19,376 nt of DNA from Thermoleophilia bacterium (GTDB lineage: Bacteria; Actinomycetota; Thermoleophilia; Gaiellales; Gaiellaceae), in contig JACVRM010000027.1 of the NCBI GenBank assembly GCA_014534415.1, positions 1 to 19,376 of the forward strand. The letters are read 5' to 3'. Shown here one piece after another: positions 5,811 through 12,995 of this stretch. A program made the position numbers and the translations under genes. Numbering within the stretch: position 1 is the stretch's first letter; each line of letters begins with the position of its first letter. The notes beneath the pieces were generated by a model. The model worked only from the letters and a program-made list of their open reading frames with translations. It had not been told where the DNA came from and did not search any database.

Positions 5811-6620
5811 TCAGGCGCGGATGACCACCGGGGCGCCGAGCGGCACGGCCCGCATGAGTGCCCGCAGGTCGCGCTCGGGCGCATGCAGGCAGCCCGCCGA
5901 AGCCGCACGCCCGAATGGCGCGGGTCCGCCGTGGACGGCCAGACGGTCGCCGCCCGTCCACCCGGCCGGCAGGTTCGGCTGGCGGCCGGAGAGCGCCAGG
6001 ATGCAACATCCGTAGACGGGGCTGAAACGAGCGCCCGGCAGCGTGTCGGTGACGGCGAAGCGCCCGGTCGGCGTCGGCGAGGCGGACGCGCCGACCGTCA
6101 CGCGCACGGCGCGGACGACGCGGCCGCCACGCCTGAGCACCAGCCGCCGGGCGGAGAGGTCGATCTCCAGCGAGACGGGCGTGGCGGCGACCCGAACCGC
6201 GCCGGCGCGCGAGTCGACCCAGCCGAGCCGGCCATTGCCCAGCTCCGGGAGCGTCACGGCGAGCCAGCGGCCCCGTCGTCGCACGACGCCCAGGGTTCGG
6301 CGCGAGCCGAACTCCGTGCGCGAGCCGACGATCGTCGCGACGGCGCCGCCCGGGCGCGAGCGGACTGCGACCGAGCGGCCCGCGGCGACGCGTGCGACGA
6401 GCTCGCGCGCCGACGCCGCGCGCGCAACCCGTCTGGCGTGCGGCTTGTCGCGGACGGCCCGTCCTGACTCCTCGTTGGTCGCGGTTGCACCGGCGACGGC
6501 CGTCGGCAAAGCACTCGAAACCGCCGCATCTGACGCCCCGGGATCGCGCAGCGCAAATGTCGCGACGAGTGCCGCCAGCGCGACCGGAAGGGCGGCGACG
6601 GGCCAGAGCTCGCGGACCAC
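5811..6620 (-). CDS. L,D-transpeptidase (YkuD domain), exported
   Basis: The 269-residue enzyme would cross-link or remodel peptidoglycan outside the membrane. A signal anchor covers about residues 6-24 (LWPVAALPVALAALVATFAL), followed by an Ala-rich linker. An SH3-like region is at about 70-140 (SVAVRSRPGG through LGWVDSRAG). The YkuD catalytic domain is C-terminal, starting near SLEIDLSARRLVL. The active site is visible as His230 in AVHGGP and Cys244 in SAGCLH, matching the family HG...S-x-GC pattern; the usual Arg after Cys is His here. The GTG at 6620 places the hydrophobic helix at the N-terminus. It converges on the disordered-protein gene with an 17-nt gap and is divergent from the DUF4331 gene. 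Confidence 0.9.
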   Translation of the reverse strand: MVRELWPVAALPVALAALVATFALRDPGASDAAVSSALPTAVAGATATNEESGRAVRDKPHARRVARAASARELVARVAAGRSVAVRSRPGGAVATIVGSRTEFGSRRTLGVVRRRGRWLAVTLPELGNGRLGWVDSRAGAVRVAATPVSLEIDLSARRLVLRRGGRVVRAVRVTVGASASPTPTGRFAVTDTLPGARFSPVYGCCILALSGRQPNLPAGWTGGDRLAVHGGPAPFGRAASAGCLHAPERDLRALMRAVPLGAPVVIRA

Positions 6621-6663
6621 GAGCTTCCCATCGGCAGGCGCAGCTCATTTCTCCACCCCGCCG

Positions 6664-6695
6664 AACCGCGGGGCGCGGTTGCGCGAACTACGCGC
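6664..6695. promoter_or_regulatory. Two adjacent inverted repeats in the divergent intergenic region
   Basis: AACCGCG-GGG-CGCGGTT (6664-6680) is a perfect 7-3-7 inverted repeat. It is followed directly by GCGCG-AACTA-CGCGC (6681-6695, 5-5-5). They lie in the 101-bp gap between the transpeptidase and the DUF4331 gene, where both promoters must be. They are candidate operator sites for one or both genes, but no regulator is identified and no clear -10 box was found here. Confidence 0.35.
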
Positions 6696-6721
6696 GTCCG
6701 CACCACGATGAGAGGAGAGGT

Positions 6722-8200
6722 ATGACGAGGAAGCTATTGGCGGGCGCGCTCGTAGTCGCCGCCGGCTCCGCCGCGCTGCTGGCCGCGCTGGTACGTGGGC
6801 CGGCCCCCGATGCGGCGAGCGCTGCCAGCCACCGCGAGGCGCCGCTGATCTCCCTCGACCCGGCGGCAGACATCACGGACTTCTTCATGTTCCGCAGCTA
6901 CCAGCCCGGTAACGCGGACAAGGTCGTCCTGGTGATGAACGTGCAGCCGGGCGAGGAGCCCAGCGCGGGCCCGAACTACTACAACTTCGACCCGAGCGTC
7001 CGGTACTCGTTCGGCATCGACAACGACCGGGACGGCCGCAAGGACGTCGCGCTCGATTTCCGGTTCCGGACCGAGATCCGCGGCGTCGTGGACGCGCTCG
7101 GGCTGCCGCTGTCGTACGTCGGAAACGTGCCGCCCGGCAGCGGGAGCATCATTCCGCCCATCACGAAGCTCGACGGCCCGGGCTCCGAGGGACTCGGCCT
7201 ACGCCAGAGCTACACGGTCACGATGACGAGGCCGGGACCCGGGAAATCCACCCGGTCACAGACGCTCGCCGACGACCTGATCGCGGTGCCGTCGAACGTC
7301 GGTCCACGCACGATGCCGAACTACGACGCGCTCGCCGCCCAGGGGATCCATGACCTCGGCAACGGCGTCCGCGTCTTCGCCGGCCAGCGGCAGGATCCGT
7401 TCTACATCGACCTGGGCGCCGTCTTCGACACGCTCAACCTGAGAGCGCTCCCGCCGATTCACACCGCCCTGCAGGACACGGCGGACAACGTCAACACCTT
7501 CGGCGTCGACATGCTGTCGGGGTTCAACGTGCACACGATCGCCATCGAGCTGCCGGCGAGCATGCTCACTGCGGACGCGAAGAGCGCCGCGACAACGACG
7601 CAGCCGAAGCTCGGGGGTTACGCCTACACGAGCCGACCGAACGTGAGGGTCCGGTCGCACCCTCGCAAGGACAAGCACGTCGTCCAGGTCCAGCGGCTCG
7701 CGAACCCGCTCGTCAATGAGGTCCTGATCGCGACCAAGGAGAAGGACCGTTGGAACATGCTCGACCCGGAGGAGGAGCTCGATTTCGTCGACTACTACCT
7801 GAACCCGCGGCTGGCGCTGGCGCTCGAGCTCGTGTTCGGCGTGCCGGCGGCGAAGGCGAACCGCACCGACCTCGTCAACGCCCTGCTGAAGTACTCGCCG
7901 GGCGACTTTGGCCATTCGGAGCTGCTCCGGCTCGACCTCAGCGTCGCGCCGCGGCCGCTCGCACAGCAGAGACGCCTGACCGTGCTGGCGGGCGACAACG
8001 CCGGCTGGCCGAATGGACGGCGGCCGCGCGACGACGTCACCGACGTCGCGATCCGGCTCGTCGGCGGCCCGAACTACATCGCCGCCAGGGCTGCGGACGG
8101 AGTCAACGTCGACGACGCTCCGCTGCCGAACACGTTCCCGTTCATCGCGGCGCCGGCCGACGGCCGCGACCGCTCTCCGACCCCGCACATCAACCCCTGA
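6722..8200 (+). CDS. DUF4331-family exported protein
   Basis: The 492-residue protein begins at an ATG preceded by GAGAGGAGAGG. A signal peptide covers about residues 1-35. The mature protein starts at or next to SHREAP (36-41) and DITDFFMF (50-57), the conserved opening of DUF4331 proteins. The rest is a long beta-rich domain with FGIDNDRDGRKD near the middle of its first half and DVAIRLVGGPNY near the end. The function of this family is not established. The conserved early His, Glu and Asp residues could bind a metal, but that is inference. It is followed after 11 nt by the TPR gene and then by two metal transporters, so it is most likely the exported or surface component of that unit. Confidence 0.88.
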   Translation: MTRKLLAGALVVAAGSAALLAALVRGPAPDAASAASHREAPLISLDPAADITDFFMFRSYQPGNADKVVLVMNVQPGEEPSAGPNYYNFDPSVRYSFGIDNDRDGRKDVALDFRFRTEIRGVVDALGLPLSYVGNVPPGSGSIIPPITKLDGPGSEGLGLRQSYTVTMTRPGPGKSTRSQTLADDLIAVPSNVGPRTMPNYDALAAQGIHDLGNGVRVFAGQRQDPFYIDLGAVFDTLNLRALPPIHTALQDTADNVNTFGVDMLSGFNVHTIAIELPASMLTADAKSAATTTQPKLGGYAYTSRPNVRVRSHPRKDKHVVQVQRLANPLVNEVLIATKEKDRWNMLDPEEELDFVDYYLNPRLALALELVFGVPAAKANRTDLVNALLKYSPGDFGHSELLRLDLSVAPRPLAQQRRLTVLAGDNAGWPNGRRPRDDVTDVAIRLVGGPNYIAARAADGVNVDDAPLPNTFPFIAAPADGRDRSPTPHINP

Positions 8201-8211
8201 GAACGAGGCAC

Positions 8212-9501
8212 GTGCCGCGAGCTCGGACGGCAATCGCAGTGACGGCGGCGGCTTTCGTCGCCGCCGTCCTGCTGCTCGGGGGGGCGTTGCGCGACTCCGC
8301 GTCCGCGGAGGCTCGCCCGGCGGCAGGGACGACGCTGGGCGAGGGTGCGACCGAGCTCCGGGTGCGCGCGCTCCAGGAGCGAGTGAGGGCCCGGCCGAGC
8401 GATGCCGAGGCGCTGGCGGCGCTCGGCCTCGCGTACGAGCAGCGGGCCCGCGAGACGGCCGATCCGGCGTATCTGCTGAAGGCGGAGGGCGTTCTGGAGC
8501 GCGCGCTCCGGCTCGACCCGCGCAGCGCCGCGGCGACGATCGGCACCGCGTCGCTTGCACTCTCACGCCACGAATTTCGTCGAGCGCTCGTGCTCGGCCG
8601 CCGCGCGCGCCGACTCGCTCCCGAAGCAGCCGAGCCGTACGCGATCGCCGCTGACGCGCTCATCGAGCTCGGCCGCCACGAAGCAGCGTTCCGACTCTTC
8701 GACGCAATGGCGGCCGAGGAGCCCGGCGTCGCCGCGTACGCGCGCGTCGCGTACGGCCGCGAGCTTCTCGGCAACCGCCGCGGTGCCGTAGACGCGATGC
8801 GGCTCGCGGTCGACGCGGCCGTCGGCAACTCCGAGCCGGCGGCATGGACGAACGTCGAGCTGGGCAAGCTCCATTTCGGCTCTGGAAGACTCGACGCCGC
8901 GGCCCGCCGCTACCGCGCGGCGCTGCGCGCACTCCCCGGCTATCCGTTCGCGCTCGAGGCTCTCGCGCGCGTGGAGGCGGCGCGAGGGCGGGATGCGCAC
9001 GCCGAGCGGCTGGCGCGGCGCGCGGCCGACGCGGTCCCGCTGCCGCAATTCGCGGCGACGCTCGGCGACGTGCTCACGGCAGCCGGACGGCGCGCGGAGG
9101 CGGCCGACGCCTACGCGCTCGTCGGCGCGGTAGACCGCGTGCTGCGCGCGAGCGGCGTGCGTGACGGTCTCGAGATCGCGCAGTTCTACGCCGACCGCGG
9201 CGTTCGGCTGCGCCACGCGCTCGCTCTCGCACGTCAAGCGCATGCGAACCAGCCGAGCCTGGACGGCGACGACGTACTCGCCTGGGCGCTCGCGCGCAAC
9301 GGCCGCTGCGGCGAGGCGCTCGGCTACTCGAAGCGGGCGTTGCGGCTCGGCACGCGCGACGCCGAGAAGTTCTTCCACCGCGGGATGATCGAGCGGTGCC
9401 TGGGGCGGGGCGAGGCGGCGCGCTCCTGGTTCCGGCGGGCGCTCGAGTTGAACCCGCACTTCTCGCTCGTCTGGGCGCCGGTCGCGAGGACGCTCTCATG
9501 A
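8212..9501 (+). CDS. Exported or membrane-anchored TPR protein
   Basis: From the GTG at 8212 (GAGG 3 nt upstream) the protein has 429 residues. A hydrophobic segment at about 8-26 is a signal peptide or anchor. The rest is built of tetratricopeptide repeats. Units are visible around LAALGLAYEQRA, LLKAEGVLERALRLDP, RRALVLGRRARRLAP, YAIAADALIELGRHEAA, DAAARRYRAALRALP and FHRGMIERCLGRGEAARSWFRRALELNP. TPR proteins are scaffolds for protein contacts, so it may hold the DUF4331 protein against the transporter. Its stop overlaps the start of the NicO gene in ATGA, indicating tight coupling. Two Cys near the end (NGRCGEAL, IERCLGRG) could form a disulfide. Confidence 0.88.
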   Translation: MPRARTAIAVTAAAFVAAVLLLGGALRDSASAEARPAAGTTLGEGATELRVRALQERVRARPSDAEALAALGLAYEQRARETADPAYLLKAEGVLERALRLDPRSAAATIGTASLALSRHEFRRALVLGRRARRLAPEAAEPYAIAADALIELGRHEAAFRLFDAMAAEEPGVAAYARVAYGRELLGNRRGAVDAMRLAVDAAVGNSEPAAWTNVELGKLHFGSGRLDAAARRYRAALRALPGYPFALEALARVEAARGRDAHAERLARRAADAVPLPQFAATLGDVLTAAGRRAEAADAYALVGAVDRVLRASGVRDGLEIAQFYADRGVRLRHALALARQAHANQPSLDGDDVLAWALARNGRCGEALGYSKRALRLGTRDAEKFFHRGMIERCLGRGEAARSWFRRALELNPHFSLVWAPVARTLS

Positions 9502-10859
9502 AGAAGCTGCTTGTCTTCCTGGTTGCTGCGCTGGCGCTCTTCGCGCCCGCGGCGGCGACGGCCCACCCGCTCGGGAACTTCACGGTCAACCGCTACGCGG
9601 AACTCGTCGCAGCGGGCGACCGGCTCTACGTCGTCTACGTGCTCGATATGGCGGAGATCCCGGCCTTCCAGGCGCGCCGCGACGGCGTGAAAGCGGACGA
9701 GTACGCAACACGCTTGGGTGAGCGTCTGGCTCTGCACGTCGATGGGCGGCGCGCATCACTCCGGCCGGTCGCCCGCACCGTACGCTTCCCACGCGGGGCG
9801 GGCGGCCTGCGAACGCTCCGCGTCGAGGTGCTCTACCGGGGTCCGCGGCTCGCCGGCGACGCGCGGGTCGAGTTGCGAGATCGAAACTACGGGGACCGGC
9901 TGGGCTGGCGCGAGATCGTCGTACGCGCGGAGGCGGGCGCGCGGATCTCCGAGTCGACCGTGCCGACCCGCACTGCGACCGACCGGCTGCGCCGCTACCC
10001 GAAGGATCTGCTTTCGAGCCCGCTCGAAGTCGAATCCGCGGCGGCTCGCGTCGAGCCGGGCGAGGCAGGCGCCCCGCGGCCGACGCTCGCCGGCAGCAGC
10101 GTCGCGGATGACCGGTCCGACAGTGGGTTCGCGGGCCTCGTAGAGCGGGATTTCGGTCCGCTCGGGCTCGTAGCCGCGCTCGCCGCCGTGCTCTTCTGGG
10201 GCGCTGCGCATGCGCTCTCGCCCGGGCACGGCAAGGCGATCGTGACCGCGTACCTCGTGGGCAGCCGCGGCGCCCCGCGCCACGCCTTCGCGCTCGGGGG
10301 CATCGTGACCGTCACGCACACGATCGGCGTCTTCGCGCTCGGCGTCGTGACGCTGGCGCTCTCGCAGTTCATCGTCCCGGAGCAGCTCTACCCGTGGCTC
10401 GGCCTCGTGTCGGGCTTGCTCGTCGTCGCAATCGGGGCGTCCGTGCTGCACGCGCGCTGGCAGCACCGGCGGGCTCATGCCCACGGAGCGCATACGCATC
10501 ACCACCACGCACACGGCGGCGGACACCACGATCACGCGCCGGCGGAGCCGCGCTGGCGAGGCGTGGTGGCCGTCGGCATCTCGGGTGGCCTGCTCCCCTG
10601 CCCCTCGGCGCTGGTCGTCCTGCTCGCCGCCATCTCGCTCCACAAGGTCGCGCTCGGACTGCTCTTGATCGTCGCCTTCAGCGTCGGGCTAGCGACGACG
10701 GTGACCGGAATCGGCCTCGTCGCACTCCTGGCGAGGCGGGCGTTCCAACGCGTCGACTTCGACGGGCGAGTTGCGCGGCTGCTGCCCGCGCTCAGCGCGC
10801 TCGTAATCGTGCTGGCCGGCGTCGCGATGACGTTGCGAGCCGTGCCCGACGTCCTCTGA
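9498..10859 (+). CDS. NicO-type Ni/Co transporter with large extracytoplasmic N-domain
   Basis: The 453-residue membrane protein has a signal peptide at residues 1-22 ending ATA, so the predicted mature protein begins with His23 in HPLGNFTVNRY. An extracytoplasmic beta-rich domain of about 190 residues follows, then the membrane part from about 225. That part has HALSPGHGK, typical of NicO/RcnA-like carriers, and TVTHTIGVFALG. A cytoplasmic or loop segment carries about a dozen His (HAHGAHTHHHHAHGGGHHDH). The last helices include GGLLPCPSALVVLL. NicO members move Ni2+ or Co2+, mostly outward in RcnA; direction here is unknown. The start overlaps the TPR stop by 4 nt. HupE-like proteins, which often neighbour DUF4331 genes as far as I recall, are the alternative family. 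Confidence 0.87.
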   Translation: MKKLLVFLVAALALFAPAAATAHPLGNFTVNRYAELVAAGDRLYVVYVLDMAEIPAFQARRDGVKADEYATRLGERLALHVDGRRASLRPVARTVRFPRGAGGLRTLRVEVLYRGPRLAGDARVELRDRNYGDRLGWREIVVRAEAGARISESTVPTRTATDRLRRYPKDLLSSPLEVESAAARVEPGEAGAPRPTLAGSSVADDRSDSGFAGLVERDFGPLGLVAALAAVLFWGAAHALSPGHGKAIVTAYLVGSRGAPRHAFALGGIVTVTHTIGVFALGVVTLALSQFIVPEQLYPWLGLVSGLLVVAIGASVLHARWQHRRAHAHGAHTHHHHAHGGGHHDHAPAEPRWRGVVAVGISGGLLPCPSALVVLLAAISLHKVALGLLLIVAFSVGLATTVTGIGLVALLARRAFQRVDFDGRVARLLPALSALVIVLAGVAMTLRAVPDVL

Positions 10860-10861
10860 GC

Positions 10862-10917
10862 CGACTCGTCGAACCGAGTCGCGGGTGCGCACGAACAAGC
10901 GGCGAGAAGAGTCGCCG
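10862..10917 (+). promoter_or_regulatory. Two stem-loops between the two metal-transporter genes
   Basis: The first pairs CGACTCG (10862-10868) with CGAGTCG (10875-10881) around a 6-nt loop. The second pairs CGGCGA (10900-10905) with TCGCCG (10912-10917), also around 6 nt. Both fall in the 77-nt gap before the NiCoT gene, and the second ends 5 nt before the GGAGGAGG ribosome binding site (10923-10930). They may act as a partial terminator or processing site, or affect translation. They do not match a riboswitch I know. Confidence 0.35.
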
Positions 10918-10936
10918 GCACACGGAGGAGGCGCCC

Positions 10937-11686
10937 ATGTTCGGGCTGGACGATCACATCGCAGGGCTTTCCGACGGAACGAGCCTGCTGCTCGTCAGCG
11001 TCGTTGCGGTTCTGTTGGGGCTGCGGCACGCGACCGACCCTGACCACGTCTCGGCCGTCGCGACGCTGCTCGCCTCCGGGCGCGACCGCACGCGCGCGGG
11101 CGCCGGACGACTCGGCCTTGCCTGGGGCGCCGGCCACACGCTCACGCTCTTCGCGCTCGGCCTGCCGATCATCCTGTTCGAGGCCTATCTGCCCGGCCGG
11201 ATCCAGCAGACCGCAGAGGTCGTGATCGGACTCGTCATCGTCGCGCTCGCCGTCTGGCTCCTCCTCCGGTGGCGGCGCGGCGCCTTCCACGTGCACGAGC
11301 ACGAGCACGATGGGGTGCTGCACCGGCACCCGCACATCCACGAGCCCGCCGCGGTCCGCGAACACACGCATCCGGTTCGGCACCGAACTCCCCCGCATGC
11401 CTTCGCAATCGGGATGCTGCACGGGGTCGGTGGCAGCGCCGGCGTGGGCATTCTGATCGTCGCCGCCGTCGAGTCGACGGCGCTCGGCATCGTGGCCCTG
11501 GCGTTGCTCGCCGCGTTCACAGGCGTGTCCATGACGGTGCTCACGACGGGTCTCGGCGCGACGCTCGAAACGGCGCCCGTCCGGCGCGCCTGGAGGAGCG
11601 TCGCCCCCGCGCTCGGGCTCGTGAGCCTCGCATTCGGCTGCTGGTACGCGCTCGGCGCGCTCGAGTTGGCGCCGTACGGCTTCTAG
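10937..11686 (+). CDS. NiCoT-like (HoxN/NixA type) nickel/cobalt permease
   Basis: The 249-residue membrane protein has the signature HX4DH motif in its early helix, GLRHATDPDHVSAV (His31, Asp36, His37), which in the NiCoT family binds the metal for uptake. Several TM helices are visible, and AWGAGHTLTLFALG and IGMLHGVGGSAG each contain a further conserved-looking His. A central loop of about 45 residues is rich in His (VHEHEHDGVLHRHPHIHE) and is a probable metal buffer or sensor. It is somewhat short next to classical NiCoTs of about 330-350 residues. A strong RBS GGAGGAGG lies 6 nt before the ATG. Its TAG stop shares CTAG with the convergent GNAT gene. Ni or Co is likely; the exact metal is not shown. 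Confidence 0.87.
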   Translation: MFGLDDHIAGLSDGTSLLLVSVVAVLLGLRHATDPDHVSAVATLLASGRDRTRAGAGRLGLAWGAGHTLTLFALGLPIILFEAYLPGRIQQTAEVVIGLVIVALAVWLLLRWRRGAFHVHEHEHDGVLHRHPHIHEPAAVREHTHPVRHRTPPHAFAIGMLHGVGGSAGVGILIVAAVESTALGIVALALLAAFTGVSMTVLTTGLGATLETAPVRRAWRSVAPALGLVSLAFGCWYALGALELAPYGF

Positions 11687-12240
11687 CCGTTCCGCACGAT
11701 CCACTCGTCGCGCGTGACGCCGTAGAGCACGTAGTCGTCGCGGCCGTCGTCCGTCGGCATGAAGCCGCGCATGACGCCCTCCTCCGTGAAGCCGAGCTTC
11801 CCGAAGACGCGACGCATAGGGGTATTCCAGACGGCCGTCGAGGCCTGCACGCGGCCGGCCGACTCGGCGTCGAAGAGGTGGCTCGTCAGGAGCTCGACGG
11901 CCTCCGACCCGTACCCGCGGCCGCGCAGCGAGTCGCTCCAGATCTCGATGCCGAGTTCGAAGACGCCGGGCGGTATCGCCCCTTTCGGCCGCCTCGCGCT
12001 GATCTCGCCGACGAGGTCGCCCTCCGCCTCCATCGCCAGGTCGAGCCACCCGTCCACGAGACGGCCCGACCGCTCGATCCGCCGCTTCAGGCCGCGGCGC
12101 ATCCGCGCGCGGTCGCGCGTCGTCCGGACCATGTGGGGCGACGACAGCCAGTGCTCGAGGACGCTCTGAGCCTCTCCCGCGTCGAACGCCCGCAGCACCA
12201 CACGATCTCCCCGCAGGACGAGCCGGTCGATGACGGCCAT
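11683..12240 (-). CDS. GNAT-family acetyltransferase (RimJ/RimL-like)
   Basis: From the ATG at 12240 the protein has 185 residues. It is a soluble N-acetyltransferase using acetyl-CoA. The opening LVLRGDRVVLRAF and the length fit the RimJ/RimL-type subgroup. The beta-4 region FELGIEIW precedes the pyrophosphate-binding loop RGRGYGSEAVELL (106-118). The C-terminal part, VWNTPMRRVFGKLGFTEEGV, is the usual motif B. The substrate (protein N-terminus, antibiotic or small amine) cannot be read from the sequence. The open frame extends to 12387, but a TANNNT box 8 nt before the ATG favours 12240. It converges on the permease gene, with overlapping stops. Confidence 0.9.
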   Translation of the reverse strand: MAVIDRLVLRGDRVVLRAFDAGEAQSVLEHWLSSPHMVRTTRDRARMRRGLKRRIERSGRLVDGWLDLAMEAEGDLVGEISARRPKGAIPPGVFELGIEIWSDSLRGRGYGSEAVELLTSHLFDAESAGRVQASTAVWNTPMRRVFGKLGFTEEGVMRGFMPTDDGRDDYVLYGVTRDEWIVRNG

Positions 12241-12248
12241 CGGACGCG

Positions 12249-12254
12249 ATGCTA
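12249..12254 (-). promoter_or_regulatory. -10 box (TAGCAT), leaderless promoter of the GNAT gene
   Basis: On the minus strand TAGCAT lies 8 nt before the ATG at 12240, with no Shine-Dalgarno between. The spacing equals that at the response regulator gene. Confidence 0.5.
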
Positions 12255-12434
12255 GACGCGAGAGGCGACTCTCCCGAGCCGCCTCTCCTGACCCCGTCCT
12301 GTGCCGGAGCGCGTGTGGCTGCGGCCCCCCACGCGCTTCGACGGGCGCGATCACGATCTGTATCGGCGTGGCCCCGGACGGCTCCATCCCTCGAACGAAG
12401 TCGCCCGGAGCGGGCGATCGCGCGGAGGCTTCCG

Positions 12435-12440
12435 TACACT
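12435..12440 (+). promoter_or_regulatory. -10 box (TACACT), leaderless promoter of the small gene at 12450
   Basis: TACACT, the same hexamer as before the response regulator gene, lies 9 nt before the GTG at 12450. No Shine-Dalgarno or clear -35 is seen. Confidence 0.5.
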
Positions 12441-12449
12441 CTTCGCCGC

Positions 12450-12704
12450 GTGGTCGAGCTCGTCTTCATGATGCTGATCCTGAAGCTGCCGATCGTGTAC
12501 CTCGTCGGCGTCTGCTGGTGGGCGATCCGCGCCGAGCCTCGACCGCTCGAGCCGGCGGTGCTCCCGCTCCCGGTCGAGCCGGGTCCCCGCCGGCCGATCA
12601 GCCGCTCATCCCTCCGCTCCCGGCGCGGCGGTCCCGATCGCCGCCCATCGCGGCGCCCAACCGGCCCGCGGGCCGCGCCCGCGCGCGCGGCACGCGGCCG
12701 GTGA
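12450..12704 (+). CDS. Small protein with hydrophobic N-terminus and Arg/Pro-rich tail
   Basis: The 84-residue product belongs to no family I recognise. Its N-terminus VVELVFMMLILKLPIVYLVG is one TM helix, extended by VCWWAIRAEP. The rest is Pro- and Arg-rich and probably disordered and cytoplasmic. The start rests on the -10 box 9 nt upstream and on the hydrophobic helix beginning right at this GTG. Its TGA overlaps the GTG of the next gene (GTGA), suggesting coupling. With the next gene and sucA it may form one transcript; a link to SucA function is not shown. Confidence 0.55.
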   Translation: MVELVFMMLILKLPIVYLVGVCWWAIRAEPRPLEPAVLPLPVEPGPRRPISRSSLRSRRGGPDRRPSRRPTGPRAAPARAARGR

Positions 12705-12967
12705 ACGTCGTCCGCGACCCGGTCGAGCGCGACCGGCCGGCCGACGTCGTCGCCGGGTTCATCGCGGCGGCGGCCTTGTTCGCCGGCCTCGTCGCGATCG
12801 TGTACCGCCCCGTCCGCGTCTCGCCGGTGGCGCTGATCGTCGCCCTGGTCGCCGTCGGGATCGGCGGCCGCCACGCACGCCTGGCGACGATCGCGGTCGG
12901 CGTCGTCGCCTCGGGCTGGGTGCTCGGGATGATCTTGAGCATCCTCGCCGACAGGCCGCTCTGGTAG
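12701..12967 (+). CDS. Small membrane protein with three hydrophobic helices
   Basis: The 88-residue protein starts at a GTG overlapping the preceding stop by 4 nt. After a charged start (VNVVRDPVERDRPAD) come helices at about residues 17-37 (VVAGFIAAAALFAGLVAIVY), 42-54 (VALIVALVAVGIG) and 61-81 (IAVGVVASGWVLGMILSIL). It ends ADRPLW. The protein is unclassified. It ends 28 nt before sucA. Longer starts in this frame (from 12230) would add low-quality sequence antisense to the GNAT gene's upstream region. Confidence 0.65.
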   Translation: MNVVRDPVERDRPADVVAGFIAAAALFAGLVAIVYRPVRVSPVALIVALVAVGIGGRHARLATIAVGVVASGWVLGMILSILADRPLW

Positions 12968-12995
12968 CGCAACTCGAGTGGTACAAAGGCAAGCG

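Noticed and set aside
5776..6648. An alternative minus-strand frame with an ATG at 6648 and a better RBS than the L,D-transpeptidase
   Set aside because: Its product is Arg/Gly-rich shadow sequence. The overlapping frame from 6620 has the signal anchor and the YkuD active site.
7256..8566. A 436-codon minus-strand open frame over the DUF4331/TPR junction
   Set aside because: It is Arg-rich shadow sequence antisense to two genes with clear family motifs.
10862..10936. A Ni/Co-sensing riboswitch before the NiCoT gene
   Set aside because: The gap is too short for the four-helix junction of the known NiCo riboswitch, and only two simple hairpins are present.
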